A DNA stretch of 34,973 bases from Candidatus Nitrosomarinus sp. (GTDB taxonomy: Archaea; Thermoproteota; Nitrososphaeria; Nitrososphaerales; Nitrosopumilaceae): contig REGF01000004.1 of the NCBI GenBank assembly GCA_003702465.1, positions 1 through 34,973 on the forward strand. Reading direction: 5' to 3'. A program made the position numbers and the translations under genes. Under the pieces are notes generated by a model. It was given only the letters and a program-made list of their open reading frames with translations, ran no database searches and was not told the origin of the DNA. How positions within the stretch are numbered: position 1 is the first letter of the stretch; each line of letters begins with the position of its first letter. Shown piece by piece: positions 1 through 9,644 of this stretch.

Positions 1-1238
1 GTTTTGATAAATCTCATTGTGTGTGTTGTAACTGGTTCTGTAAAGTCACCACCAGATGGTGAAACAGCACCAATCAAAGTTACAGAACCGTCACGGTCTG
101 GACTTCCAGCTGCTCTAACACGGCCTGCTCTTTCATAAAATTCTGCTAATCTTGATGCAAGATAAGATGGATATCCTTCTTCTGCTGGCATTTCTTCTAA
201 TCTACCACTCATTTCTCTTAATGCTTCAGCCCATCTACTTGTAGAATCTGCTACAAGAACGACGTCTTTACCCATGTCTCTATAATATTCTGCAATTGTA
301 ACTCCAGTGTAGATACTTGCTTCTCTTGCTGCTACTGGCATGTTACTAGTATTTGCAACAAGTACAGTTCTATCCATGAGAGGTTTTCCACTACGTGGAT
401 CTTTTAGGTGTGGGAATTCAACTAATACTTCAGTCATTTCATTTCCTCTTTCACCACAACCAATGTAAACAACAACTTGTGAATTTGCCCATTTTGCAAT
501 TTGGTGTAATGTAACGGTTTTTCCAGTTCCAAATGCTCCAGGAATTGAACCAGTTCCTCCTTTAGCAATTGGGAAGAATGTATCAATTACACGTTGTCCA
601 GTTAGTAATGGAACTGTTGCATCATATCTGGTGTTATATGGACGTGGTTTTCGTACAGGCCATTTATGATACCTTTTGAGTGGTACATTTTCACCATCTT
701 TTTCAACAGTTGCTAATTCAGTTTCTAAATTATAATCTCCTTCAGATACAAGGTTTGAAATTTTTCCGCCAGGATGATTTGGTGGAACCATAATAGAGTG
801 TTCAATAAGATCAGTTTCTTGAACAGTTCCAATTACATTACCTGGTAAAACTTCATCACCATTGCTTGCAACTGGAACAAAGTGGTATGTCTTCTCCATA
901 TCAACTGGAGTAGTGGTAATACCTCTGCCAATGAATGATCCAGATGCTTTTGATAATTCTTTTAGTGGTCTTTGAATTCCGTCATAAAGTTGTCCAATAA
1001 TTCCTGGACCTAATAATACACTAAGTGGGTTTCCGGTTCCAATTACTGGTTCACCTGGTTTTAATCCACTGGTTGATTCATAAACTTGAATAAATGCAAC
1101 ATCACCAGTTAATCTAATTACTTCACCGACTAATTTTGAATCTCCTACTGTGACAGTTTCATACATTTTGGCGTCAGCCATTCCATCAGCTCTTACTGCT
1201 GGACCGCTTACCCATACAATTCTGCCTTGTGCTGTCAT
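1..1238 (-). CDS. atpA: A-type (V/A) ATP synthase catalytic subunit A, C-terminally truncated by the window edge
   Basis: Reverse-strand translation gives GAFGTGKT P-loop, [44 protein letters not shown] complement at 1236-1238. Open through position 1. Confidence 0.95.
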   Translation of the reverse strand, partial: MTAQGRIVWVSGPAVRADGMADAKMYETVTVGDSKLVGEVIRLTGDVAFIQVYESTSGLKPGEPVIGTGNPLSVLLGPGIIGQLYDGIQRPLKELSKASGSFIGRGITTTPVDMEKTYHFVPVASNGDEVLPGNVIGTVQETDLIEHSIMVPPNHPGGKISNLVSEGDYNLETELATVEKDGENVPLKRYHKWPVRKPRPYNTRYDATVPLLTGQRVIDTFFPIAKGGTGSIPGAFGTGKTVTLHQIAKWANSQVVVYIGCGERGNEMTEVLVEFPHLKDPRSGKPLMDRTVLVANTSNMPVAAREASIYTGVTIAEYYRDMGKDVVLVADSTSRWAEALREMSGRLEEMPAEEGYPSYLASRLAEFYERAGRVRAAGSPDRDGSVTLIGAVSPSGGDFTEPVTTHTMRFIK

Positions 1239-1239
1239 C

Positions 1240-1854
1240 TTATTCTTTTACCCCGAATTTTGATGCAATTTCTTTCCTAATTAAAGGCTTTAATCGATCG
1301 ATCTTTGCATCAATAGTGTTATCGAATTTCATAGCTCCGTCTTTGGACTGAATTTTAACACCGCCAATGCATTCAATTGTTTCAGATGATAGTTCAGAAC
1401 CAGCAAAATTTGCTAATGTTGATTGAACTACATCACGATCTTTAGAGTTTGTAAATACTATAACTTCAGATGTTCCTAAAACTTGAGTGGATTCATCTAA
1501 TAATGACTTAATGAGATTTGCATAATCGCCACTGCGATCAGAATTGGAAATTTCATCTACTGCTTTTGTAAAAACTCGAGAAACAGCATCTTCTACTGCT
1601 AAAAGTTGCTTGTTTCTTGCTTCAATATCAGAACTTCCTACAATTTGTTTTTCTAGTTTATCTGCCTCTTTTCGTCCATCTGCAACAATTTTGTCATATT
1701 CTTCTTCTAATTTAGTCACAGAATTGTCAAGAGTTTGATGGGAATCGCTTAGTGCGCCATCTAAATTGGCCAATACGTCTTGTTCAGTTTGATCGAGTAT
1801 CTTATCAATTGTTTTTTCAAGAGAAGAATTTGCCAATATCACGCGTTTTACCAT
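1240..1854 (-). CDS. atpE: A-type ATP synthase subunit E
   Basis: 204 aa, charged N-terminal helix and C-terminal domain with [38 protein letters not shown] typical of subunit E; one base upstream of atpA start. Confidence 0.9.
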   Translation of the reverse strand: MVKRVILANSSLEKTIDKILDQTEQDVLANLDGALSDSHQTLDNSVTKLEEEYDKIVADGRKEADKLEKQIVGSSDIEARNKQLLAVEDAVSRVFTKAVDEISNSDRSGDYANLIKSLLDESTQVLGTSEVIVFTNSKDRDVVQSTLANFAGSELSSETIECIGGVKIQSKDGAMKFDNTIDAKIDRLKPLIRKEIASKFGVKE

Positions 1855-1930
1855 AATAGATTTTAATGTTTGGAAAAGAAAATTCTGTTGAGAAAGATAT
1901 TAAAAACTAAGAAATTTTCACAGGATTAAC

Positions 1931-4030
1931 TTGGCTATAGCTGATCTGAAACTTGGAAGTATAATTTTACCAAGATCTGAGTCGCCAAAGGCCATTTCTA
2001 GATTGACTGAGTTTGAATGGTTTCATAAAATTGATACAGATAACGATACAGTAACTCCAGAAATTGATGATTTGTTATTAGAAGCCCAAAAGACCTACCA
2101 ATCCATTGATGATGTTGTCAAAGGTCTAGGAGTACCTCCAATGGTAGGAATTATGGAGATTATGTTCAAAGGAACTATGATCAAAAAGAAGGACTACGAA
2201 GTTGGCGAAATTGAAGATATGGTCAAAGACTTGATTCAAAGAACACCATCAATTATTGATGAACCTGCTAAACTTTTAGAAGAACAAGCTGATACAAAAC
2301 GCTCACTTGAAGAATATACATCACTTAAAGAAACACTCGAAGTTGCAAAAAAGCTAAACATTGATCTTTCAGGATTTGGATTAATGAAATATTTTTACAC
2401 AAATCTCTTTGTTATTGATTCAAAAGACTATGAGGAAATTAGTAGAGCATTAGATGGAATTACATATTACAAATATGATTTAGCCCTTAAAGAAAAATCA
2501 GCAATTTTAGTAATTGCTAGTGTGGAGGATTCTGATAAAGCACTAAAAGTGCTCAGAGGTTTCAATGCAAATCCATTTTCCATTCCTGAAGGAATTCCTC
2601 AAATTCCAGCTGAGGCATATGCAATGGCTGAGGCTAAAATTAAAGAATTAACTTCAAAGCAATCAACAATTACAAAACAAATTGCAAAAATTACAAAGAA
2701 AATTAGACGTGATATTTTAGCAATTCATGAGGAAGCTCAAGTTGCAAAAGACGTTCTTGAAACACTAAGAAAACCAGGTGGAACCAAGAACTTTGCAGTT
2801 ATTCAAGGATTCATTCCATCAAAGATGGAAGAGAAATTTAAGAATGCAACTAAAGAATGGATGTCAGTTTCTGAAGACGTTACAGATCCTAAATTAAAAG
2901 AACAAGTTCCAACTTTATTTGATAACAAAAAATTTGTTAGAACATTTGAAGTAATTACAGAAAGTCAGGGAATTCCAAGAAAAGGAGAAGCTGACCCAAC
3001 ACCTATGATTGCTTTGATGTGGCCAATTTTCTACGGATTGATGTTTGCAGACGTTGGTCACGGATTATTGTTAATGGGAATGGGATTATTATTCAAATTC
3101 AAAGGACAAGGAAATCTTTCAAGATGGGGAATGCTAATTGCAATTTCCGGAGCATCTGCAGCTATAGCGGGTGTTGGAGCAGGTGAAGCGTTTGGATTCC
3201 ACCTTGAGTACTTGGGACCATTAGGAGGAATGTTAGAGAAAGGAGGAATTTTACATTCAGTAAGCTGGCTTGTAGGAATTATCAGTGTTGCAGAATTAAC
3301 ATTTGAACAAGTAATCAACATCCTCAAAGTATCATTATTCATTGGAATTGTTCATTTAGTTTGGGCAATGATTCTACATGTTAAGAAATTAGCTCAAGAG
3401 GGCAAAAAATTTGTAATGTTCATGGAAGCAATTCCAAGCATCACACTATACGGCGGAATTGTCGTTATCATGATGTGTGCAATTGGTGCAAACTATGATG
3501 TCATGAATATGTATTCTAAAGTGCATACAGAAGCAGTTCCTTGGGTAACAGTATTCTTAGGTGATTGGGCACAAGTTTGGATTGTTACTAGAATTGCAGT
3601 AATTATTGTAATTGCATCAATGGTTATGATGATGATTGGAGGAATTATGCATGCAAAGAAGCATCCAGAAGATGGAGGTTCGGCAGCAAATGTTGTGATG
3701 GAAGTATTCTTAGGTAAAACAGTAGAAGCGCTAGCTCACACAATCAGTTATGCCAGACTTGGAATTATGCTGCTGGTGCATGCTGCGCTATTAATGACAG
3801 TTAACAATGCATTCAAATCACTAGGTGGTGCTGAATCAGGTGCTGCAATGGCAATGATCATTGGAGGTAACTTGGGAATTATGATGATTGAAGGATTAAT
3901 TGTATACATCCAGTCTCTCAGATTGCACTTGTATGAATTCTTTACAAAATGGTACAGTGGTGGTTCAGAACCATTTAGACAAATTAGACCAGAACTAATT
4001 TACAATCAGTTCATCTGGAAGAAAAAATAA
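1931..4030 (+). CDS. atpI: A-type ATP synthase subunit I (a subunit)
   Basis: 699 aa; soluble N-terminal half plus multi-TM C-terminal half with PIFYGLMFADVGHGLLL and SYARLGIMLLVHAAL motifs; TTG start. Confidence 0.95.
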   Translation: MAIADLKLGSIILPRSESPKAISRLTEFEWFHKIDTDNDTVTPEIDDLLLEAQKTYQSIDDVVKGLGVPPMVGIMEIMFKGTMIKKKDYEVGEIEDMVKDLIQRTPSIIDEPAKLLEEQADTKRSLEEYTSLKETLEVAKKLNIDLSGFGLMKYFYTNLFVIDSKDYEEISRALDGITYYKYDLALKEKSAILVIASVEDSDKALKVLRGFNANPFSIPEGIPQIPAEAYAMAEAKIKELTSKQSTITKQIAKITKKIRRDILAIHEEAQVAKDVLETLRKPGGTKNFAVIQGFIPSKMEEKFKNATKEWMSVSEDVTDPKLKEQVPTLFDNKKFVRTFEVITESQGIPRKGEADPTPMIALMWPIFYGLMFADVGHGLLLMGMGLLFKFKGQGNLSRWGMLIAISGASAAIAGVGAGEAFGFHLEYLGPLGGMLEKGGILHSVSWLVGIISVAELTFEQVINILKVSLFIGIVHLVWAMILHVKKLAQEGKKFVMFMEAIPSITLYGGIVVIMMCAIGANYDVMNMYSKVHTEAVPWVTVFLGDWAQVWIVTRIAVIIVIASMVMMMIGGIMHAKKHPEDGGSAANVVMEVFLGKTVEALAHTISYARLGIMLLVHAALLMTVNNAFKSLGGAESGAAMAMIIGGNLGIMMIEGLIVYIQSLRLHLYEFFTKWYSGGSEPFRQIRPELIYNQFIWKKK

Positions 4031-4103
4031 ATTTTAAAATTATTTTATTGCTTTTACTAAACTTGAAATTTTTCTACCGATAATTTTTTCTCAATACTTT
4101 AAT

Positions 4104-4877
4104 TCATTCTATAGGCAATTTGAGATTATTTCCCCATTCGCCCCAAGATCCCAAATACACTTTGACATTTTGGAATCCAAGTTTTTTTAAAACTAAAAAT
4201 GAATTGGCAGCTCTATATGCTCCCTGACAATAAGTGACGATTTCAGAGTCCTTTGGAATGTCATACATTTTAGATAATTCATCATCATTTTTGAAGGTGC
4301 CATCTTCAGAGATATTTTGATTCCAATCAATATTGATAGAATTAGGGATATGTCCAGTTTGAGCAGCTCTTACTATAGTTCCGTCATACTCACCAGTAGA
4401 ACGAGCATCAATTATTTTCAAATTATCTAAATTATCTCTAATATGTTCAAATCCAGAAATTATTTCAGGATTGATTTTTCCTAAAAAATTTGATGGTTTG
4501 AAATTATTTGCTTTTGTTTCAGTAGGGAGATTTTCTTTTTTCCATTTTGTAATTCCTCCATCTAACATTGAGACATTTTGATGTGAAAAATACATCAACA
4601 TCCAAACACCTCTTGCTGCAAGCATACCAGATACAGAATCATAAAAGATGACTTTTTTTTCTGGTGTAACACCAAGAAATGAAAATAGTTTTCTTGTTTG
4701 ATCATTGAAATTATCAATTCCATTTTTTGTTGTATCAATCCAATGAAATGCAAATAAGTCTAAATGAACTGCTCCGGGAATATGACCCTCAGAATATTCT
4801 TTGAATGAACGAGTATCAGCAATTATTACATCAGAATTATCAATGATTGAATTTAATTCGGATGTTGAAATTAACAT
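4104..4877 (-). CDS. Two-domain rhodanese / thiosulfate sulfurtransferase
   Basis: Two rhodanese repeats (DTRSFKEYSEGHIPGAVHLD; DARSTGEYDGT...GHIPNSINIDW) with C-terminal active-site loop VTYCQGAYRA; N-terminal repeat lacks the Cys. Confidence 0.9.
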   Translation of the reverse strand: MLISTSELNSIIDNSDVIIADTRSFKEYSEGHIPGAVHLDLFAFHWIDTTKNGIDNFNDQTRKLFSFLGVTPEKKVIFYDSVSGMLAARGVWMLMYFSHQNVSMLDGGITKWKKENLPTETKANNFKPSNFLGKINPEIISGFEHIRDNLDNLKIIDARSTGEYDGTIVRAAQTGHIPNSINIDWNQNISEDGTFKNDDELSKMYDIPKDSEIVTYCQGAYRAANSFLVLKKLGFQNVKVYLGSWGEWGNNLKLPIE

Positions 4878-4954
4878 ATTTTTGATAAAAAATTCAATGA
4901 TAAATAAATTACATTAGTGTCCAAAATAGTCCAAGATAATTTTTATGAAAATTC

Positions 4955-4971
4955 CTTACACATAGTGTAAG
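4955..4971 (-). terminator. Stem-loop and T-rich region downstream of the ammonium transporter
   Basis: Perfect 7-bp inverted repeat CTTACAC-ATA-GTGTAAG; between it and the amt stop (5009) the minus strand reads cccttttttcttctttttattt, a T-rich archaeal-style terminator. Confidence 0.5.
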
Positions 4972-5008
4972 AGAGAATTAAATAAAAAGAAGAAAAAAGG
5001 GTTTTTTT

Positions 5009-6574
5009 CTATTCGTTTACGTATGCTCTTTCGCCATGTTGTGCCAAATCGAGACCAATCTCCTCTTCTTTTGGAGTTACTCTGATTCCGCCTGGCCATA
5101 CTGCGTCCATTACCTTTAGGATTACAATGGTTACACCAAATGCATATCCAATTGAGATAACTGCTGCTGCAATACTGATTGCTTGGGTCTCCATTCCTTC
5201 TGGAGTTCCAGTCCATGCACCAATACCGTCTCCGGTATCCCAGATGTGTGGACTTGCTAATGTACCTGTCAAAATTGCACCTGTAAGACCACCCATTCCG
5301 TGTATTCCCCATACATCTAATGCATCGTCCCATTTGCGTGCGTTCTTGAATGCTACACAAGCATAACAAACTGTACCAGCGGCAATTCCCATAATAATTG
5401 CAGCCATTGGACCTACCCAACCTGAAGCTGGAGTGATTGTTACCAATCCTGCTACTGCACCTGATGCTGCACCAACAATACTTGGTTTTCCTGTATGTGC
5501 CCATGACATCAAGACCCAAGTAACTGCGGCCATACCAGTTGCGGTATTAGTTACAGTCCATGCGCTGACGGTAATGCCGTCTACCATTGCTTCACTACCT
5601 GCGTTAAAGCCGAACCAACCGAACCAGAGGAGACTTGTACCAAGTACTACCATTGGAATGTTGTGTGGCTCCATTGGAACTTTGCCATATCCAAGTCTTC
5701 TGCCAAGGACTAAGGCTCCGGCCAATGCTGCAAATCCTGAAGAAATGTGTACTACAGTACCACCAGCAAAGTCTAATGCATGTGATGGCGATAGGTCTGG
5801 ATCAAAGTCTAATCCACCTCCTCCTATGAAACCGCCTCCCCAGACCCAGTGTGCTATTGGATCATAAACGAAGGTTCCCCATAAGAGTACGAATATCATC
5901 AATGCGCTGAATTTGATTCTGTCAATCAAACCACCAATAATTAGAATTGGTGTGATGATGGCAAATGTTCCTTGGAACATTGCAAACATTTGGTGAGGAA
6001 TAGTTCCAGGCCAGCCTTGACTACAATAGTCGCCATCCTTAAACTCCTGCATCTGGTAAGCATTTGACCATGTATCTGCACAAGGACCCACTTCACCTAA
6101 TGGTGCATAGTGAGAAACCATGTTAAATCCTGCATAGTCTAGACTTCCCATGTACATGTTTGCGCCTTCATCGGCATTTGGTGCAAATGCTAGTGAGTAA
6201 CCCCATAGTACCCATTGAACTGACATGAGTCCCATAACAATGAGAGTCATACCAAGAACGTTGACGATGTTCTTTGATCTGGCTAAACCGCCATAAAAGA
6301 AACCGACTCCAGGTGACATAAGAAGTACTAATGATGTTGCGGTAAGCATCCATGCTGTATCACCAGTGTCTATAAGACATGGTAGATATCCACCGTCGCC
6401 ATCATCGTACCAGCATTCGTTAGGGTTACCAGTGTAAATTCCACTAGTTCCCTTAACATATCCGTCCATACCATCATCAACACTTTGTGCATATGCTGTT
6501 GACATAGCACCAGTTGCTGTGATTGATACTGCGGCTACAAGTAATAGAGCATACTTGTAGTTTCTAGAATTCAT
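5009..6574 (-). CDS. amt: Ammonium transporter (Amt/Rh family)
   Basis: 521 aa with GVGFFYGGLARSKN, DFAGGTVVHISSGFAAL, WFGWFGFNAGS; signal-like N-terminus. Visibly more GC-rich than flanks. Confidence 0.96.
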   Translation of the reverse strand: MNSRNYKYALLLVAAVSITATGAMSTAYAQSVDDGMDGYVKGTSGIYTGNPNECWYDDGDGGYLPCLIDTGDTAWMLTATSLVLLMSPGVGFFYGGLARSKNIVNVLGMTLIVMGLMSVQWVLWGYSLAFAPNADEGANMYMGSLDYAGFNMVSHYAPLGEVGPCADTWSNAYQMQEFKDGDYCSQGWPGTIPHQMFAMFQGTFAIITPILIIGGLIDRIKFSALMIFVLLWGTFVYDPIAHWVWGGGFIGGGGLDFDPDLSPSHALDFAGGTVVHISSGFAALAGALVLGRRLGYGKVPMEPHNIPMVVLGTSLLWFGWFGFNAGSEAMVDGITVSAWTVTNTATGMAAVTWVLMSWAHTGKPSIVGAASGAVAGLVTITPASGWVGPMAAIIMGIAAGTVCYACVAFKNARKWDDALDVWGIHGMGGLTGAILTGTLASPHIWDTGDGIGAWTGTPEGMETQAISIAAAVISIGYAFGVTIVILKVMDAVWPGGIRVTPKEEEIGLDLAQHGERAYVNE

Positions 6575-6702
6575 TAGATTTTAACGAAATTGAATCTTAT
6601 TAAAGCACTGAGGACACTAAAATCAATCTAAAAGTAAGTTATTATATTATAAAATATTATGATAGTAACATAGAAAATGAAATTTATGTTAAGGGTGATT
6701 AA

Positions 6703-7371
6703 ATGAAAGGAAAGTCAAAAGGGAAGTTAGCAATTTTTGATACATTCAAGACTAAAGATAACGATCTTACTGGAGAAGCAAAAAGACAAAGAGCAATCAT
6801 TACAATTCTTGGAACTGGGGGTAATCCTGCAGAAAGAACAAGAACTGGCATTTCACAAAAAATTGCAAAAAAACAAAAAATAGCATGGAAGAATATCTAC
6901 TCTGGAATTTTTAGAGATCTAGATGAAATTTTACTTCCAATGGAGATCGCTGAAGAAGATGGAAGATTACCATTACAGAGGGGTCCAAAAGCTCTTCAAG
7001 AGAAAGGAATTCCGTATTATCATTTAACAAAAAAAGGAATTCTTGTTGGATTGGCAATTAATGGAATTGAAAACATGGAATTGCAGTTAAAAGAATTTTT
7101 TTCAAAATCAGATTCAGAAGATAAGGAATTTGAGAAAATATTGATGAAATTTATGACTAGTAGCCCTAATTTCACTTATTCAATTTTTCAGAAATATGTA
7201 AAGGCATTTTGTGAAGATAAAATTAGTGAATTATTACCATTTGATCTAACAAAATTAAAGGATCTATCTGATGAAAATCTTATAATTCAAAAAGAAATTC
7301 TTACAGCATTTCTGAAATTTACAAATCCAGAAAAAAAGGAAGCAACTGCATTTTTAGAGAAAATTGGTTAA
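6703..7371 (+). CDS. Hypothetical protein (222 aa), possible regulator
   Basis: Intact ORF with its own intergenic region, divergent from amt; no family confidently recognised. Confidence 0.75.
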   Translation: MKGKSKGKLAIFDTFKTKDNDLTGEAKRQRAIITILGTGGNPAERTRTGISQKIAKKQKIAWKNIYSGIFRDLDEILLPMEIAEEDGRLPLQRGPKALQEKGIPYYHLTKKGILVGLAINGIENMELQLKEFFSKSDSEDKEFEKILMKFMTSSPNFTYSIFQKYVKAFCEDKISELLPFDLTKLKDLSDENLIIQKEILTAFLKFTNPEKKEATAFLEKIG

Positions 7372-7429
7372 AAATTCAAGATAATTTAGATCGCCAAACA
7401 TTAAAATCCGTAATTCATGACGCATCAAT

Positions 7430-8464
7430 ATGGGCAAAAACGTCTATGCATCAGTAAAATCATACAGTCAGAGAGGAAAATTACTAAACAGATCCGATTT
7501 TCAGACTTTAGCAGAATCAAGAGATCTTGAAGAATTAATGACTAGAATTAAAAATACAATTTATGGTGATGCAGTTTCAGATGTTCAAAAACCATATACA
7601 TCACAAGGAATAGAATCAGGTCTACGTGGACATTTAGCAGATGTACATTATTCAATCGCAAAAACAGCTGGAGATTCACCAATTCTAGATGCATATTACA
7701 TGAAATTTATCATATCAAATTTGAAATTAATTTTGAAAGGAAAAGTGTTAGATAAATCACAAGAAGAAATTGAAACTCACATTAATTTGCATGCAGAAGA
7801 ACTAATCAAACAAAGAGATATCATTATCAAAGCACTTGTTTCAAAGGACCTAGAAGAAACAGTTGCTAGTTTGAATTCAGTTCAATTTGGTGAAGAAATT
7901 TCAAAAGCTGCAGCATTATACAATGAACAAAAAAATCTCCAGATTTTTGATACATATTTTGATAAAATTTTGTATCTCCAATTAGGTCGTGCCTTAAAAA
8001 ATACCAGAGACAGAGATGTCATTAAATTAGTTGGAATGGATGTTGATTTCTATAATCTTCTAAGTGTAATTAGAGGAAAATTGTGGGGTTTAGAAGAAGC
8101 ACAAATTCAAGATTTGATTGTTGCACAAACAGCAACAATTACAAGAGAATTATTAGGAAGAATGATTTCTGCAGCATCAATTAGAGATGCATTTGCTGAA
8201 TTAACTAACACAAAATACAAAAATTTGATTTCTCAAAATGAAAATGAATTAGATGCAGTAGCTGAATTTGAGAGATCATTTGAAATGGCACTTTATACCG
8301 CATCAACTAGATCATTTTCAAAAATGTTTAGTTTTGCCACAATTGTGGGAATTACAAAATTGACATCATTTGAAGTTAGAAACCTAGCAGCAATTGCATA
8401 TGCAGTAGAGCAAAAAATTCCTACAGAAATAACAATGTCGAAATTAATCGTACAAGAAGAATAA
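7430..8464 (+). CDS. atpC: A-type ATP synthase subunit C (V-ATPase d homolog)
   Basis: 344 aa all-helical; YASVKSYSQRGKLL N-terminus, DVDFYNLLSVIRGKLWGL, EVRNLAAIAYAVEQKIP C-terminus typical of subunit C/d. Confidence 0.9.
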   Translation: MGKNVYASVKSYSQRGKLLNRSDFQTLAESRDLEELMTRIKNTIYGDAVSDVQKPYTSQGIESGLRGHLADVHYSIAKTAGDSPILDAYYMKFIISNLKLILKGKVLDKSQEEIETHINLHAEELIKQRDIIIKALVSKDLEETVASLNSVQFGEEISKAAALYNEQKNLQIFDTYFDKILYLQLGRALKNTRDRDVIKLVGMDVDFYNLLSVIRGKLWGLEEAQIQDLIVAQTATITRELLGRMISAASIRDAFAELTNTKYKNLISQNENELDAVAEFERSFEMALYTASTRSFSKMFSFATIVGITKLTSFEVRNLAAIAYAVEQKIPTEITMSKLIVQEE

Positions 8465-8472
8465 TTTGTAAA

Positions 8473-8709
8473 ATGATTAGATTCCCAAAAAAGAAAAACG
8501 ATATTTCAACAGAGACCATGATTAATACAATCTGGGTTAGTACATTCATGGCCATGATTTTCTCATTGCCGCCATTAGGAATTTTCTTGGGGATTTACTT
8601 TGGAACAGGAAATTTAGTAATTGGAGCAGTTTTAGGATTCGGAGTTCATTTTGTGACATTAGCATTTTCAAGCAAAATCTCAAAATTTTTAACTCAAATA
8701 ATGAGCTAA
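8473..8709 (+). CDS. Small 2-TM membrane protein, unknown
   Basis: 78 aa, two hydrophobic segments, 8 bp after atpC on the same strand. Confidence 0.75.
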   Translation: MIRFPKKKNDISTETMINTIWVSTFMAMIFSLPPLGIFLGIYFGTGNLVIGAVLGFGVHFVTLAFSSKISKFLTQIMS

Positions 8710-8742
8710 AGTATAAGTGGGCATAAAACGAGGTAATTTATC

Positions 8743-9399
8743 ATGATGGGAGATCGAGATTATAGGTCAACTATTAAAAATGCACTTGATTCAATCGGAA
8801 CAGAACTAGAATTAAACATTGATTCAAAAAATTTTCAAACTATTCATTTACAAGAAGTAGTTCAATGTTTAAGACGTTCATATTATGACAGAATTGACTC
8901 TATAGAAATAGAAAGAAGAGGTTTCAATGAACTTCTCTCAGGATTATTAAGAAAATTACAATACGGAAGTGAACCAAAAGAATTTGAAATTGAAGATATC
9001 AAACTAAAAGGACAAACAGACATGCTTGTTGACGATATTGTCTTATTATTCAGATCAGCATCTAAAGAATTAGAAAATCCACTTGCAAACGATGTCCTAT
9101 ATCTTAATGCATGTTTATGGATATATGATAAACACGAGGGAATGATTGTTTATATCAGTGGGGATAGAAAAGAGACAACGTTTTCTGTTACACGAAATAA
9201 GAAAATGTTTGAAGAAGTGATCCGAAGAGTAAGAGTACTAAACAATCTTCTCAAAGAACAAAAAGCACCAATTTTAGAACCATCAACAGAATGTACTGAT
9301 TGTCAATATTTTGAAAGATGTTTTATGAAAAAGAAGAATAGTAAACAGATCGACATTGGAGAAATGTTAGGTTTAGGAAAATTCGGCAGCAAAGATTAG
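8743..9399 (+). CDS. Cas4/RecB-like (PD-(D/E)XK-type) protein with putative four-Cys Fe-S cluster
   Basis: CLRRSYYDR near N-terminus and CTDCQYFERCF near C-terminus reproduce the Cas4/AddB Cys pattern; LKGQTDML retains the motif-II Asp. Confidence 0.7.
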   Translation: MMGDRDYRSTIKNALDSIGTELELNIDSKNFQTIHLQEVVQCLRRSYYDRIDSIEIERRGFNELLSGLLRKLQYGSEPKEFEIEDIKLKGQTDMLVDDIVLLFRSASKELENPLANDVLYLNACLWIYDKHEGMIVYISGDRKETTFSVTRNKKMFEEVIRRVRVLNNLLKEQKAPILEPSTECTDCQYFERCFMKKKNSKQIDIGEMLGLGKFGSKD

Positions 9400-9420
9400 C
9401 TAAAGAAATTAAAAATATTG

Positions 9421-9438
9421 CAAAGGAAAATTCCTTTG
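9421..9438. terminator. Inverted repeat between convergent genes
   Basis: CAAAGGAA-AA-TTCCTTTG, perfect 8-bp arms, in the 44-bp gap between 8743..9399(+) and 9444..9554(-). Confidence 0.45.
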
Positions 9439-9443
9439 TTGGA

Positions 9444-9554
9444 TTAATCTAGTGGTTCAGGGTGTCCTTTACCACGAAGAGCGAAACACACTACTGCTAG
9501 TGCGATTGCTACACCTGCTGCGGCGCCATAAGCTGCCATACTTGCTTCTGCCAT
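9444..9554 (-). CDS. 36-aa single-TM small protein (absent from supplied ORF track)
   Basis: Reverse-strand ATG to TAA: MAEASMAAYGAAAGVAIALAVVCFALRGKGHPEPLD. 56/111 bases are G+C in an AT-rich context; TATA-like box ctataaaa upstream at leaderless spacing. Confidence 0.75.
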   Translation of the reverse strand: MAEASMAAYGAAAGVAIALAVVCFALRGKGHPEPLD

Positions 9555-9578
9555 TTGATAAAAAATAACAATACGTCC

Positions 9579-9586
9579 TTTTATAG
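9579..9586 (-). promoter_or_regulatory. TATA box for the 36-aa ORF
   Basis: Minus strand ctataaaaggacg, about 25-30 nt upstream of the ATG at 9554. Confidence 0.55.
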
Positions 9587-9644
9587 CATATATCAATAAT
9601 TTTTTTCTAAAAACATATTATCATAATTATAAAATTTTATGATA

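Noticed and set aside
3058-3342. 94-aa minus ORF inside atpI
   Set aside because: Antisense to the conserved TM region of subunit I; no recognisable protein features.
4956-5519. ORF track entry of 187 aa (-) and several + strand ORFs (5127..5366, 5433..5867, 5635..5829) over amt
   Set aside because: Same interval is a clear Amt coding frame; its higher GC lowers stop frequency in other frames, and the translations are low-complexity Cys/Ser/Arg or Pro/Ala-rich.
8743-9399. Cas4-like gene as evidence for a CRISPR-Cas locus
   Set aside because: No repeat-spacer array and no cas1/cas2 or effector gene anywhere in the window.
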